Shown: positions 41,892 through 51,984 of the stretch, in pieces
Layout of the letters: each line of letters begins with the position of its first letter
Numbering within the stretch: position 1 is the first letter of the stretch
From: Candidatus Izemoplasmatales bacterium
Lineage (GTDB): Bacteria > Bacillota_I > Bacilli_A > Izemoplasmatales > Hujiaoplasmataceae
Reading direction: 5' to 3'
Length of the DNA: 64,000 nt
Assembly: GCA_041649275.1 (NCBI GenBank)
Contig: JBAZNL010000003.1
Coordinates: forward strand, 54,517-118,516
The notes under the pieces: model-generated
Seen by the model: the letters and a program-made list of their open reading frames with translations, nothing else
What the model was told of the DNA's origin: nothing
The model's database searches: none
Made by a program: the position numbers and the translations under genes

Positions 41892-42752
41892 TCAGCCACC
41901 CTGCACGACGACGCGGCGGACCGCGCCCTTCCAGGCGAGCGTCGTCGCCAGAAACATCACGAGCACCCAGATTCCCTGCACGGCGAGGGTCCATAGCGCC
42001 GCCGGGAGGTCGCCGTTGTACTGGCCGAGGAAGAAGGTGACGGGGACGTAGCGCGTCTGCGCGAACGGCATGAAGTCGGAGATCCCGCGGAGCCACGCGG
42101 GGAAGAGGGAGATGGGGATCAGGCTGCCGGCGAGCAGGCGCTCGACGGCGCCCTTGAGCTGCCACATCCCGAACGAGTTCAGGGTGAAGAAGATGAGCAT
42201 TCCGAAGAGGAAGCTCGTGAGGAAGTAGATGACCCCGCCCATCAGGATCGAGACGATCCCGAGCAGGATCGAGGGCACATCGGCGACGAAGGGGAGGTCG
42301 ACGAAGCCACTCGTGACGATCATCCCGATGGCGAACGCGGAGGAAAAGATGATCGCCGAGACGGCCGCGTAGCCGAGCGACTGGGCGAAGAGCTGGGCGC
42401 GGTAGTCGATCGGCTTGATCAGCCTTAGGGCGATGTTTCCGCCGTGGATGTCGTCGTCGATGAAGTTCTCGGCGGCGAGGGCGGTGAGCGAGCCGACGAT
42501 CTTCTCGAGGAAGACGTAGAGGATCATCATCGTGAAGCCGAAGCCGCCGATCATGACGGTCTCGAAGGCGGTCCCCTCGGCGGCGGCGCGGGCCTCGTAG
42601 ACGCCCTTCCAGAGGAAGTAGGCGATGACGATGTAGAGGAATTCGAAGAGCAGCCAGAAGACGAAGCGGAAGCGGTACTGGACGGCCCCGAGCATCACGC
42701 TCCGCGTGAACGGAAGATACCTCCGGAGGAGGGAGCCGAAACGCCTTCTCAT
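41892..42752 (-). CDS. ABC-2 family permease subunit (first)
   Basis: A protein of 286 residues; ATG 42752 overlaps the ATPase stop in an ATGA junction. It begins with a strongly basic tail (MRRRFGSLLRRYLPFTRSV), followed by six membrane helices, with the second helix region FRFVFWLLFEFLYIVIAYFLW. It is paralogous in layout to the downstream permease and presumably forms a heterodimer with it in the membrane. Confidence 0.82.
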   Translation of the reverse strand: MRRRFGSLLRRYLPFTRSVMLGAVQYRFRFVFWLLFEFLYIVIAYFLWKGVYEARAAAEGTAFETVMIGGFGFTMMILYVFLEKIVGSLTALAAENFIDDDIHGGNIALRLIKPIDYRAQLFAQSLGYAAVSAIIFSSAFAIGMIVTSGFVDLPFVADVPSILLGIVSILMGGVIYFLTSFLFGMLIFFTLNSFGMWQLKGAVERLLAGSLIPISLFPAWLRGISDFMPFAQTRYVPVTFFLGQYNGDLPAALWTLAVQGIWVLVMFLATTLAWKGAVRRVVVQGG

Positions 42753-43750
42753 GCGACCACTTCGCCCTTCTCGTAGATGTTGGCGACGAGCGTCTCGATC
42801 GGCGGTTCGGAGACCGACATGTCGAGGACCTTGTATCTTTGCATCACGAAGCCGGTGATCTCGGAGACGTTCAGGAGGTGCTTGTTGAAGCGGATCTTGA
42901 GGGTCTTGAAGTCGGCCTCGGCGGAGAGGTTCTCGGCGGAAAGGCCGAACGGCGCGAGGTCGGGGAGCTCGACCGCCTCGGCGCATTCGAATTTGACCGT
43001 CTTCATATAGCCGTAGATGTCCTTGATCTCGTCGAGCGAACCCTCGTACATGATCTTGCCCTTGTCGATCATGATGATCCGGCTGCAGAGTTCCTCGATG
43101 TCGTCGAGGTCGTGCGTCGTCAGGATGACCGTGGTATGGAAGGTCCTGTTCATGTGTCGGATGGCGTCGCGCATCTTCTGCTTGGCGACGACGTCGAGGC
43201 CGATCGTCGGTTCGTCGAGGAAGAGGATCTTGGGGTGGTGGAGGAGCGCGGCGGCGATGTCGGCGCGCATCCGCTGTCCGAGCGAGAGCGTGCGGACCGG
43301 CGACTTGATGAAGGCGTTGATCTCGAGGATGTCGTTGAAGAACGCCATCCGCTCCTTGAAGTCGGCGTCGGAGACGTTGTAGATCTCCTTCAGGATCGTG
43401 AAGCTTTCGTTGAGCGGGAGGTCCCACCAGAGCTGGGTGCGCTGACCGAAGACGACGCCGATGTTGAAGGCGTTCCTGATCCGTTCCTTGTAGGGGACGA
43501 CGCCGTCGACGACGACCGACCCGGAGGTCGGCGTGAGGATCCCGGCGAGCATCTTGATGGTCGTCGACTTGCCGGCGCCGTTCGGGCCGATGTAGCCGAC
43601 GATCTCGCCTTCCCTGATCGTGAAGGAGACGCCGTCGACGGCCTTCGTGATCACTTTCTTCGCATTGAAAAAGGATTTGATCGAACCGATCAGACTCGGC
43701 TTGCGTTCGTATTTGACGAAATCCTTGTGAAGTTCCCTGACTTCGATCAT
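42749..43750 (-). CDS. ABC transporter ATP-binding protein
   Basis: A protein of 333 residues; ATG 43750 follows AAAGGTGA. Walker A GPNGAGKST is near residue 58, the Q-loop is in VFGQRTQLWWDLP, the ABC signature LSLGQRMRAD is near 147, Walker B ILFLDEPTIGLD is near 167 and the H-loop is ILTTHDLDDIEEL. The N-terminal insertion FVKYERKPSLIGSIKSFFNAKK before Walker A is typical of the ATPases paired with PF06182-type permeases. It energises the exporter encoded by the next two genes. Confidence 0.93.
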   Translation of the reverse strand: MIEVRELHKDFVKYERKPSLIGSIKSFFNAKKVITKAVDGVSFTIREGEIVGYIGPNGAGKSTTIKMLAGILTPTSGSVVVDGVVPYKERIRNAFNIGVVFGQRTQLWWDLPLNESFTILKEIYNVSDADFKERMAFFNDILEINAFIKSPVRTLSLGQRMRADIAAALLHHPKILFLDEPTIGLDVVAKQKMRDAIRHMNRTFHTTVILTTHDLDDIEELCSRIIMIDKGKIMYEGSLDEIKDIYGYMKTVKFECAEAVELPDLAPFGLSAENLSAEADFKTLKIRFNKHLLNVSEITGFVMQRYKVLDMSVSEPPIETLVANIYEKGEVVA

Positions 43751-43934
43751 GATGTCACCTTTCCTTTCGATGCCTTGCCGATATCATTTTATCATCAATC
43801 GCGACATTTCTATGATCCATGTCGATTCTGAACACAAATATCGTATGCGATGACCGCGGGGCGATCGTTTCATCGTATTTTAGAGATGATCGAATGACAA
43901 TGTATAGTGCGATTAGTATAATTCATATATGCTA

Positions 43935-43964
43935 TTGACATTCATCGATGCCAGAGCATATAAT
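43935..43964 (+). promoter_or_regulatory. Promoter upstream of the RHS gene
   Basis: Consensus TTGACA at 43935-43940 and TATAAT at 43959-43964 are separated by 18 bases. The presumed leader to ATG 44154 is about 180 bases. Confidence 0.75.
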
Positions 43965-44054
43965 ACGTTTAGTGTGTTGTGTTTACTGTATGTATAATGT
44001 GATACTTGCTATCTAGAACGCAAATCCATCATTATCGACAAGAAGAAGATTCAG

Positions 44055-44102
44055 CGGACAAGAGACCAATGCGATTCGTGGTATTGTCCGTTTTTATTTT
44101 TT
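44055..44102 (+). terminator. Terminator or attenuator in the RHS leader
   Basis: The outer arms CGGACAA (44055-44061) and TTGTCCG (44084-44090), with inner ACCA/TGGT pairing, are followed by TTTTTATTTTTT. It lies between the promoter and the RHS start, so it would stop transcription unless bypassed. Confidence 0.75.
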
Positions 44103-44153
44103 ACTATATAGATTTTTTGCGATGGAAGATAATTAGAAGCGGAGGTAACAATA

Positions 44154-47100
44154 ATGAAAAAGATGTTCAACAGAACCATCAGCAACGAATATTATCTCTT
44201 GATGTCTGCGATTCAAAAACGAATTGCGAAAATCGTGGGGATTCTGCTCGTGATCTTTACCATCGGAAGCGTCTGCGTACCTCCTCAACGTGTCTACGGA
44301 TATGTCTATGATTTCACCGATCAAATCCAGGATGTGTCTGGCGAAGAGGAAGAAAAAGTCGTATACAAGACAACCGAGGATGGAGACTTTGATGCTTCGG
44401 CGGTTGACATCAATGCAGAAGTCGTTGGTCTTCGCACGCCGAACACGAAGACTTTCATCAAGAAGGATGGTACTTATGTCGTCGCTATCTATGATGAGGT
44501 CATTCATTATCAGAGCGATGGAATTTATAAAGATATCGACAACACGCTCGTGTATGATGCTGAAGACGATTCATTCGCAAACACTGCCAACGAGATAGGA
44601 GTAAAATTCCCAAACAAACTTGATTCGAATAAACCGATCAAGCTCTCATTTGCCGACTATGATATCGAGTGGAGACTTACCGGAGTAAACCGAGCTACGT
44701 CGGTCACTGCATCTGAGTCGGGGTCGTCTGATGATGTTAAACAACTCACGAAAATATCGAGAAGCGCTCTTTATGAAAATGTCTTTCTTGGTGTTGATGT
44801 CCAATATATCATTGGTGGCGACTCCGTTAAGGAGAACATCATTATTGATCACTATATTCAGAATTTTTCGATGTCATTCACCTATTCGACCGGAAGACTA
44901 TCGTTGGTCAAAACGAATGAGTCAAATTATGTTTTGGTTAATTCGGATGACACCGAAGTACTTCGTTTCGATCCATTGGTGATGTATGATAGTGCATCTA
45001 GTTCATCTGACAAGATTGCGTTGGTTGTCGAAGAAGTCAAGAAGGGTGAATATACCATCACGATCGTTCCGGACGATGAGTGGATGAAGTCGGCGACTTA
45101 TCCCATCACGATCGATCCAACCATCAGTAGCGCCGTTCAATCAATGACGATTTATGATACATATGTATCTGAAGCCGATCCGACAGAAAATTTTTCATCA
45201 AGCGACTATATTTGGATTTCGGGTACGACATCGAGCGCTGAGTATAGGGGGTTGTTATATTTTATTCTCCCAACGACAGTCATGGATAAAGTGATAACAT
45301 ACTCGTATCTGACTTTATCGTCAGATGCAAGCAACTTTTCAGCCGGGCGAGTCATTGGTTTGTATGCCAACAACACAACGTTCACTTCATCGACGGTCAG
45401 ATGGGACAACAAACCCAGCTATTCGACGAGTATGACAGATTTTCATGTCACAGATTCCCGTAGCACTAAGTTCATTTTCGACATCACATCGGCAGTGGTC
45501 GCGTGGCAGGCGACGGGCTCGACGATCACGAAAGGATTCACAATCAAGGATAAATACGATTATGGCGCGAATAACCGAGTGTACTCACTTGGTTACGATG
45601 ATGTCGCCGGATTGAAGCCTGTTGTTGAAATTGGATATATTGATCCGGCGGGGTTGAAAGACTTCTGGACCTATAGTTCGCAAGATGTCGGAGTCGCTGG
45701 GATCGGCTATGTTTCAGACAGAACCGGATATTTGTCTTTTGTACGTAACGACATCTCGTTCGATACTGACAAGCAGTCATTATCCTTGTCCTTCGCATAT
45801 AACGTTCTTGCAAGAACGGTCGATGTGGGATATGGCAAAGGATGGAACATCAACTACAACAACAAACTCGGGTACGATAGCACGCTTGCCTTATATTACC
45901 TGACCGACTTCACGGGTAACAAAGTCTATTACCACTATCAATCATACTGTGATGAACGAATCAACCCGACTCTGCCTGAAGTGGATGTATGTTATCTAGC
46001 AGAAGACGGTTCGGGAAGCGTTCTGGTTCGTCAGTACGCATATGGATATTTTGGTAGTCAATACATATTGACGGATGACCAAGTCAAGTATGCATTTGGC
46101 ACAGACTATTACCTTGATTCGATTGTGGACACTGTGAAAGGTATCTCGCTAACGATTGAACGAAACAGTTCGGCCCTTGACAAAGTAACGCGAATTACTG
46201 ATTTATCGAACAACGAGATTGTAATCTCATATTCAATCACGACCGGGGCACTCGAGAGCGCCACCCTAAAAGTGAAACAGACGAATGGGACGCTAAGGGA
46301 TCTAGAAACCGTGGTGTATACCGATAACGATTCCATTTCGGGATTCACCCCCAACGTTGTGCAATACAAAAAGAATTATCTGTCTTCCGAAAGCATGACG
46401 TTGTACGACGAAGCGAATTACGTCTACGACACCTCGTTTCGGCTGACGGAGGCATTGATTCCATCTGAACAGCGAGTCATTTATACGTTCAATGCCACGA
46501 ATAAAGTCGCAACGATTTCCTCGTCGTACAATTCCAGTACATTTGGACTTGTCACCTACACATATTCTTTGAAAGTTACGACAATAACTAGCGATTCTGG
46601 GAGTGAAGAACCCGACGAATATATCATCTACAAATTCGATGATTATGGACATACAGTAAATATCATTGACAGTTTCAGTAATACGCAATTTTTCCACTAC
46701 ATAAATCTATTCAGCGATATCACAGCTTATAATGGCATATACACGCAATCGGATGGTACGCCGAATTACCAAAACAATCATAAACTCGTCTCGAAATCCG
46801 CTCCTCAAATCACGAGTTACAATCCGATCATAAACTCCGGTTTTGAATACAACACAGTATCAACTGGCTGCGATTGGGAACTTGTGATTGATGCACTTGG
46901 AGGAACTTCACTTGAAGCTGAATATGTGCGCAATGAAGAGGAAGCTCTTGTAGGGGGATATGCGGGCGAAATCAATGTCGGTGATACAACCGATGATGTT
47001 CATCTTGAGCAAACTGTAACGTTGGATGCCGGCGCATATTCACTCGTCGGATTCATTAGGAATGATACAGATTCCGATGTTGACATCTATGCATCTGTTA

Positions 47101-50100
47101 TTTGGCAATCTATCGAAGAAGAAAGCGATCTTGTCATTAGTGATGGAGAATGGACCAAAGTTACAATCACGTTTTATGTTACTGTCGACGACACTCCAGT
47201 AACCATTTCAATGTTCAATCACGGATTTGGAAGTGCCTATTTTGATAATTTCCAGATTGTGGACGGATTTATCGATACGCGAGCCAACATGCTGGACAAT
47301 CCATCGTTCGAAGTTGGTGACACCAACGGTGACTTTGCAGGATGGCAAACAAATTATGTACAGGTTGATCGCGTGCCGATTAGCTCATTTACCGATGGAA
47401 TCTACGAGGATATTCTCGGTGATTATGGCGCAATCATAGACGGTAGCGCTACAGAAGCGAGATGGGCAGCTGCTGTCTTGCAACAAGAAGCAGATACGAC
47501 CTACATCCACCAACGCGGAGAATTGATTGTCGGTGGTTGGGCATATTCGAACGGGACCCCGACTACTCTCTCGTCAGGTGCATATCTAGATCAAAACTAC
47601 CGCTATTTCCGCATTCGCGTCGATTTCATGTCCGATGATGGAGTATATGGACCAGATACAGCAGGAGAATTGCTTGTTGATCGATCATATGTGAATTTTG
47701 ATCCATCCGTTATTGGGTGGCAATATACATATGCAACCATTCCGGTTCCCAAAGAGAATTTTTTGTACGTTAATCTTTTTATTGAGTATCAAGGAGAAGG
47801 CCAAGTTTACTTCGATGGTGCACAAATATTCCTTGAAAATGATGCAACAAACTACGAATACAATAGCCAAGGTCAAATTGAACGAATCATAACATCGACC
47901 GGCGACGTCACAAAATATACTTATGATGAAACGCTACATTTTCGAAAGAACCCGGAAACGATCATTTTGCCGGATGGAACGACTGTAGAAGTTACCTCTG
48001 ATAACGATAACATCGTGGATCAAGTACAATACAACAACGTTGCTTCTACACCCACATACAACAGCCTTGGACAAGTAACATCAATGCGAGTGGGAGATGA
48101 GGACGATTACTTCACGACATCGACGGCATTTGTCCATCTTTCTCAATACGTCGGATCGACGACCGATGAGTTTGGTGAAACGACAGAGTATACAAATGAT
48201 TATTTAACAGGGCTACTTATAGCGATCGAAAATTCAAAAGGACAGGACACGCACTACATATACAATAACGACGGTACGCTAAGCGAAGTGCGTTCTGTTG
48301 GCGAGTATACCGATCCAGAATCGTCAACCGATGCCAAGGTTGAGTATATTTACGATACATCAGATCGTTTATCCTATATCATCCTGGATACCAACTTTTC
48401 TTATCACATCACTTACGACGCACAAGGGCGTATGGAGAATGTATACGTTAATACCCAGCCTTTGATGACATATACCTATGAAATGGAAGGATCCTATTAT
48501 ACTGGGTTGATGTCCACCCAAACGTACGGAAATGGCGACGTCATCAAATTCGTGTATAACGATCTCGACCAGATCGAATTGATTCAGTTTGCCAACTCGA
48601 CAACACCATCCAACTTCGTTACTCGATTCGGTTACGAGTACGACCAGTTCGGTCGGATTGCAATCTATTCAACGTATAAAAATGGTGTTATTGTCGGCAG
48701 TGAGTACTATACATACAATTCGTCCAATCAACTCGTCCATGTCACCGACGAATCTAGTAATGTGACTGAATATACATATGACGATCAAGGGAATCTCACT
48801 TCCCTTCGTTTTGGTATCGACGATACAGAGAGCACGACGAATTATTACTATGACGAGTGTTTCCTGTATGATGAACTGGATGTCTGCACTCAGATTTCGT
48901 CTCTATATGATTATACCGAATATGACACGATATCCGGAAACGACGTCAAAAAGGATTACCATTACGAAATTGAGGGATTATATCGTCTCAGTTACATCTC
49001 GCTGTTGATTGACAGCGTTGAGATTCAACAGAAGTTCTCATTCTCCAGAAACACGACTCGGATATCCAAAATCGAGTACGACATCATTGGTGTAACCGGG
49101 ACTGAATATACATATTCATACATATATGACGAACTCGGAAACATCGTCCAGGTTTCCTACAGCGAAGGAACGACGCTGAAAACAACGAACTATTATCAGT
49201 ACGACGATCTCAATCAACTAGTTGTGGAAGACTACTATATCGTCGGCACAGGTACGTATTCAACAGTGTATAATTACGATGACAGGGGCAACCGGACCTC
49301 GGTTTACCAGTATTCTACGACCTCAAATCTTGCATACAGAACCACTGCGCCGACGGTCCCTGGATCCACCTTGGTGAATAGTGGATCCCGTACAGTGATT
49401 CCATACTACAATACCAGTTATGTTTATACGACCGTCAAGTCCGCCGAAATCGGAGCCGGTGCTCCGACGTTAAATTTCCGATACCGAGACGCTGCGACCG
49501 GCGTCTATTATTATGCGGAAACGGATCCGCAATCGACCAACTTCGACACGCTTCGCAAAGGATTTTACACGGCATCGTATACGGCGTATTCGTCAACCTA
49601 CGGAATCGACGTCACCTTCAACATCCGCTTCAATGTCGGCCATTTGGCGACGGGGACGATAGCCGCATCCGCATCATCGACCTATCAATATTCAACCGGG
49701 TGGTTGGATCAGCTCGCGAGTTATGTTACAATGGTTGGCGGGAATTCAGTATCACATGTCATGTCCTATGACAATCAAGGGAGTCCGACCCAGATCACCA
49801 ACTTCAAGTACAACACGACCACATACAACTATGCATCCCTCGTGTGGGACGGAAGACAGCTCGCTTCCCTCGTTCTCGTCGGTTCCTATGGGCCGGTATA
49901 CAAAATTGACTTCGAGTACAACGATCAAGGATACCGGACAGCAAAAATCAAATCCGCTTGGATCAATTATGCCTGGTCGCAAACGGAACGGATCGATTAT
50001 GAACTGATTGACGACAAAGTAATCTACGAGAGCAACGGGACGTACGGCTTGCTGTTCTCGTACGACTACGACGGCAAGATCATTAGTTTCAACGGCGATT

Positions 50101-51083
50101 TGAATGTCAACGATACCACACCTGGTCAGGAATACTTCTATCTTCGAAATCAACAGGGCGATATCACGACGATCGTCGATGAGGACGGACTAGCAATCGT
50201 CAAATATCGGTACGATGCCTATGGTAATACAACGGTTGTATCCGATTTGTCGGAAGGGATTGTGTCATTCTATAACCCATATACGTATCGAGGATATCGT
50301 TTTGACTCCGAAATCGGCATGTATTACCTCAACAGCCGCTACTACAATCCCCAAATCGGGAGATTCATTAATGCTGACGGGATTACCGGAGGTCTTCGAG
50401 GCGTTTCATCTACAAATTCATTTGCTTATTGCGGAAATAACCCCATCTCGAGAATAGATCCGAACGGAAATGAATGGTGGAATCCTTTCAGTTGGAGCGA
50501 AGAAACACAACTCAAAGTAATGTCAGGATGCATAATTGCGCTTGGCGTAATTGCTGCATGCATTCCTGGTGGACAGATGGTTGGCGCAATCTTGATTGGT
50601 GCAGGTGCTGGGTCTCTCGTAGGCGGGGAAATTGCAAAATCCAACGGCGGGGATTATCGTGCTGGGTGGCTTGGCGGGCTTATTGCAGGTGCAATAATCG
50701 GTGCCGGAATGCCAATTGCAGCTCAACTCTTCACCGTGGCTGCGACAACAACATATAGCGCTTTTGGTGCATGGGTGAATGCATTTGCGTTCTCTGCTCT
50801 TATTGGAGGTACTGGTGGTTTTATTGGATCATTGGTTAAGCAAGGAGTAAATGGTACTAAGGATATTGATATGGCTGTGGTGGAAGGGCTTATTTCTGCG
50901 GGGTTGACATGTGTGTTTGCACCATTTTCCCTGGTTGGTGTAGCAATGATTACTGATGGTTATGTTGTTAGCAGTGTGATTTATGGATTGTTAGTGGAGT
51001 TAGTTAATGACGTATCTAGTTATATTTCTTCCACTATTCATGGCGGTTCAGACAAGGAGGAAGCAGATTACTGTGAGGAATAA
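44154..51083 (+). CDS. Giant secreted RHS-repeat protein with a hydrophobic C-terminal tip
   Basis: A protein of 2309 residues; GGAGGT lies eight bases before ATG 44154. A long signal region (hydrophobic core about residues 28-45) precedes a DNRLRE-like jelly roll (about 325-500: MTIYDTYVSEADPTENFSSSDYIW). Two CBM-like modules follow (about 898-1040 starting NSGFEYNT, and 1042-1230 starting NPSFEVGD). YD repeats fill 1230-2030 (YNSQGQIERI, YDDQGNLTSL, YDDRGNRTSV). The RHS core ends with YLNSRYYNPQIGRFINADG and the boundary motif IDPNG near 2104. The last 205 residues are Gly/Ala-rich and hydrophobic, with five possible membrane segments (VGAILIGAGAGSLVGG). RHS proteins deliver polymorphic toxin tips; this one looks membrane-active or lacks an enzymatic tip. 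AT-rich, likely acquired. Confidence 0.9.
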   Translation: MKKMFNRTISNEYYLLMSAIQKRIAKIVGILLVIFTIGSVCVPPQRVYGYVYDFTDQIQDVSGEEEEKVVYKTTEDGDFDASAVDINAEVVGLRTPNTKTFIKKDGTYVVAIYDEVIHYQSDGIYKDIDNTLVYDAEDDSFANTANEIGVKFPNKLDSNKPIKLSFADYDIEWRLTGVNRATSVTASESGSSDDVKQLTKISRSALYENVFLGVDVQYIIGGDSVKENIIIDHYIQNFSMSFTYSTGRLSLVKTNESNYVLVNSDDTEVLRFDPLVMYDSASSSSDKIALVVEEVKKGEYTITIVPDDEWMKSATYPITIDPTISSAVQSMTIYDTYVSEADPTENFSSSDYIWISGTTSSAEYRGLLYFILPTTVMDKVITYSYLTLSSDASNFSAGRVIGLYANNTTFTSSTVRWDNKPSYSTSMTDFHVTDSRSTKFIFDITSAVVAWQATGSTITKGFTIKDKYDYGANNRVYSLGYDDVAGLKPVVEIGYIDPAGLKDFWTYSSQDVGVAGIGYVSDRTGYLSFVRNDISFDTDKQSLSLSFAYNVLARTVDVGYGKGWNINYNNKLGYDSTLALYYLTDFTGNKVYYHYQSYCDERINPTLPEVDVCYLAEDGSGSVLVRQYAYGYFGSQYILTDDQVKYAFGTDYYLDSIVDTVKGISLTIERNSSALDKVTRITDLSNNEIVISYSITTGALESATLKVKQTNGTLRDLETVVYTDNDSISGFTPNVVQYKKNYLSSESMTLYDEANYVYDTSFRLTEALIPSEQRVIYTFNATNKVATISSSYNSSTFGLVTYTYSLKVTTITSDSGSEEPDEYIIYKFDDYGHTVNIIDSFSNTQFFHYINLFSDITAYNGIYTQSDGTPNYQNNHKLVSKSAPQITSYNPIINSGFEYNTVSTGCDWELVIDALGGTSLEAEYVRNEEEALVGGYAGEINVGDTTDDVHLEQTVTLDAGAYSLVGFIRNDTDSDVDIYASVIWQSIEEESDLVISDGEWTKVTITFYVTVDDTPVTISMFNHGFGSAYFDNFQIVDGFIDTRANMLDNPSFEVGDTNGDFAGWQTNYVQVDRVPISSFTDGIYEDILGDYGAIIDGSATEARWAAAVLQQEADTTYIHQRGELIVGGWAYSNGTPTTLSSGAYLDQNYRYFRIRVDFMSDDGVYGPDTAGELLVDRSYVNFDPSVIGWQYTYATIPVPKENFLYVNLFIEYQGEGQVYFDGAQIFLENDATNYEYNSQGQIERIITSTGDVTKYTYDETLHFRKNPETIILPDGTTVEVTSDNDNIVDQVQYNNVASTPTYNSLGQVTSMRVGDEDDYFTTSTAFVHLSQYVGSTTDEFGETTEYTNDYLTGLLIAIENSKGQDTHYIYNNDGTLSEVRSVGEYTDPESSTDAKVEYIYDTSDRLSYIILDTNFSYHITYDAQGRMENVYVNTQPLMTYTYEMEGSYYTGLMSTQTYGNGDVIKFVYNDLDQIELIQFANSTTPSNFVTRFGYEYDQFGRIAIYSTYKNGVIVGSEYYTYNSSNQLVHVTDESSNVTEYTYDDQGNLTSLRFGIDDTESTTNYYYDECFLYDELDVCTQISSLYDYTEYDTISGNDVKKDYHYEIEGLYRLSYISLLIDSVEIQQKFSFSRNTTRISKIEYDIIGVTGTEYTYSYIYDELGNIVQVSYSEGTTLKTTNYYQYDDLNQLVVEDYYIVGTGTYSTVYNYDDRGNRTSVYQYSTTSNLAYRTTAPTVPGSTLVNSGSRTVIPYYNTSYVYTTVKSAEIGAGAPTLNFRYRDAATGVYYYAETDPQSTNFDTLRKGFYTASYTAYSSTYGIDVTFNIRFNVGHLATGTIAASASSTYQYSTGWLDQLASYVTMVGGNSVSHVMSYDNQGSPTQITNFKYNTTTYNYASLVWDGRQLASLVLVGSYGPVYKIDFEYNDQGYRTAKIKSAWINYAWSQTERIDYELIDDKVIYESNGTYGLLFSYDYDGKIISFNGDLNVNDTTPGQEYFYLRNQQGDITTIVDEDGLAIVKYRYDAYGNTTVVSDLSEGIVSFYNPYTYRGYRFDSEIGMYYLNSRYYNPQIGRFINADGITGGLRGVSSTNSFAYCGNNPISRIDPNGNEWWNPFSWSEETQLKVMSGCIIALGVIAACIPGGQMVGAILIGAGAGSLVGGEIAKSNGGDYRAGWLGGLIAGAIIGAGMPIAAQLFTVAATTTYSAFGAWVNAFAFSALIGGTGGFIGSLVKQGVNGTKDIDMAVVEGLISAGLTCVFAPFSLVGVAMITDGYVVSSVIYGLLVELVNDVSSYISSTIHGGSDKEEADYCEE

Positions 51084-51558
51084 GTCAGGGATTTTCGAGC
51101 GAGAGAACACATATTGTAGAGCGAAATATAGTCGTAGGTCTCTTGTTAGTGGCGGGATTCTCTTAATGATTCTTTTGATAGTCGCGAACGTCATTGCATT
51201 TTCTGTCCCATTATTGTTAGCGACTATATGCCTTATCATATACCTGCCAGCATTTGTGCTTGGGAATTTTTCCAAAAACATTTTCTCCACTATCACATTC
51301 AATGCGAAAGGAATAGAGTGGTATTACAAAGGACGTTTATATGAAACATTTCTGTGGTCTGACTTTCGAGAAGTACATCAAGGTTACTTCTTGCTATGTC
51401 CGACATTTGATTTGACCTTGTCAAATGAGCTCAGTCAGAAACACAACACACGTATATTTGGATTTGAATCGGATCGTAATATATTGAATGTAATGCTTCG
51501 GTTATGCACCAACGAAACTATTGTAAGAAGTCTGAAATGCTTTAGTGTTCGCTATTAG
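51073..51558 (+). CDS. Small membrane protein overlapping the RHS gene, candidate immunity protein
   Basis: A protein of 161 residues if it starts at GTG 51073, which follows AAGGAGG by 12 bases and overlaps the RHS stop by 11 bases. A longer frame from ATG 51007 is possible but lies before the ribosome site. Residues about 25-65 hold two membrane helices (GGILLMILLIVANVIAFSVPLLLATICLIIYLPAFVLG). The C-terminal 90 residues (TFNAKGIEWYYKGRLYETFLWSDFREVHQGYFLL) have the strand pattern of PH-like YcxB-type domains. Genes directly after RHS toxins usually encode immunity proteins, and a membrane protein would suit a membrane-active tip. No family match is certain. Confidence 0.6.
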   Translation: MRNKSGIFERENTYCRAKYSRRSLVSGGILLMILLIVANVIAFSVPLLLATICLIIYLPAFVLGNFSKNIFSTITFNAKGIEWYYKGRLYETFLWSDFREVHQGYFLLCPTFDLTLSNELSQKHNTRIFGFESDRNILNVMLRLCTNETIVRSLKCFSVRY

Positions 51559-51984
51559 TGCAAGACGAACAAATGAATGGTATGGATTGGATTGGTGTAA
51601 ATGGTACGATGGAATCGTCTGAAACCGACATTTTTCACCGCCGTTTTCCGACTATTCCATCGCACATATACACCTATTATCAACACCTGATTTGAATACA
51701 ACACAGTATTGGAAAGGTATGGTTTTTACTCAGCGGGCAGCTCATGACATCATAAGGCTAGTAATTCGGGAGATGAGAAGCCATGCCAAGCAACAACTCG
51801 AAATACTCAGAAGAAGTGCGAGGTCGCTCGATTCGCATTTTTTTCTTGACAGTACCTGTGTCTCTGCTGTATCTTTTCGTGCATAACAAACCCCGGCTCG
51901 GCAATAATGTTGCGCATTCATCAAATGCGTATTCATTTTCCGATGACGATGTGATATGATGGGAAACAGCGGAGGATAATCGAC
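51559..51984. other. Intergenic stretch after the RHS locus
   Basis: No gene is supported. Positions 51691-51709 repeat 19 bases found inside the RHS gene (46842-46860), possibly a relic. A promoter-like TTGACA (51846-51851) with TATCTT 18 bases later is present, and a weaker pair, TTCATT (51932) and TATGAT (51955-51960), lies directly upstream of the phosphofructokinase gene. Composition shifts back to GC-rich at the next gene. Confidence 0.5.

Larger units (their letters stand above)
43751..44153. other. AT-rich leader region upstream of the RHS gene
   Basis: No protein gene is supported. The region contains the minus-strand ribosome site of the ABC operon at its left end. It also holds a consensus promoter (43935-43964), a complete intrinsic terminator inside the presumed leader (44055-44102) and the GGAGGT site of the RHS gene (44140-44145). 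A second TATAAT lies at 43993-43998. Confidence 0.6.

Noticed and set aside
51692..51886. 64-codon frame in the gap after the RHS locus
   Set aside because: No ribosome site, odd composition and overlap with promoter-like sequence; only the 19-base repeat at its start is notable.
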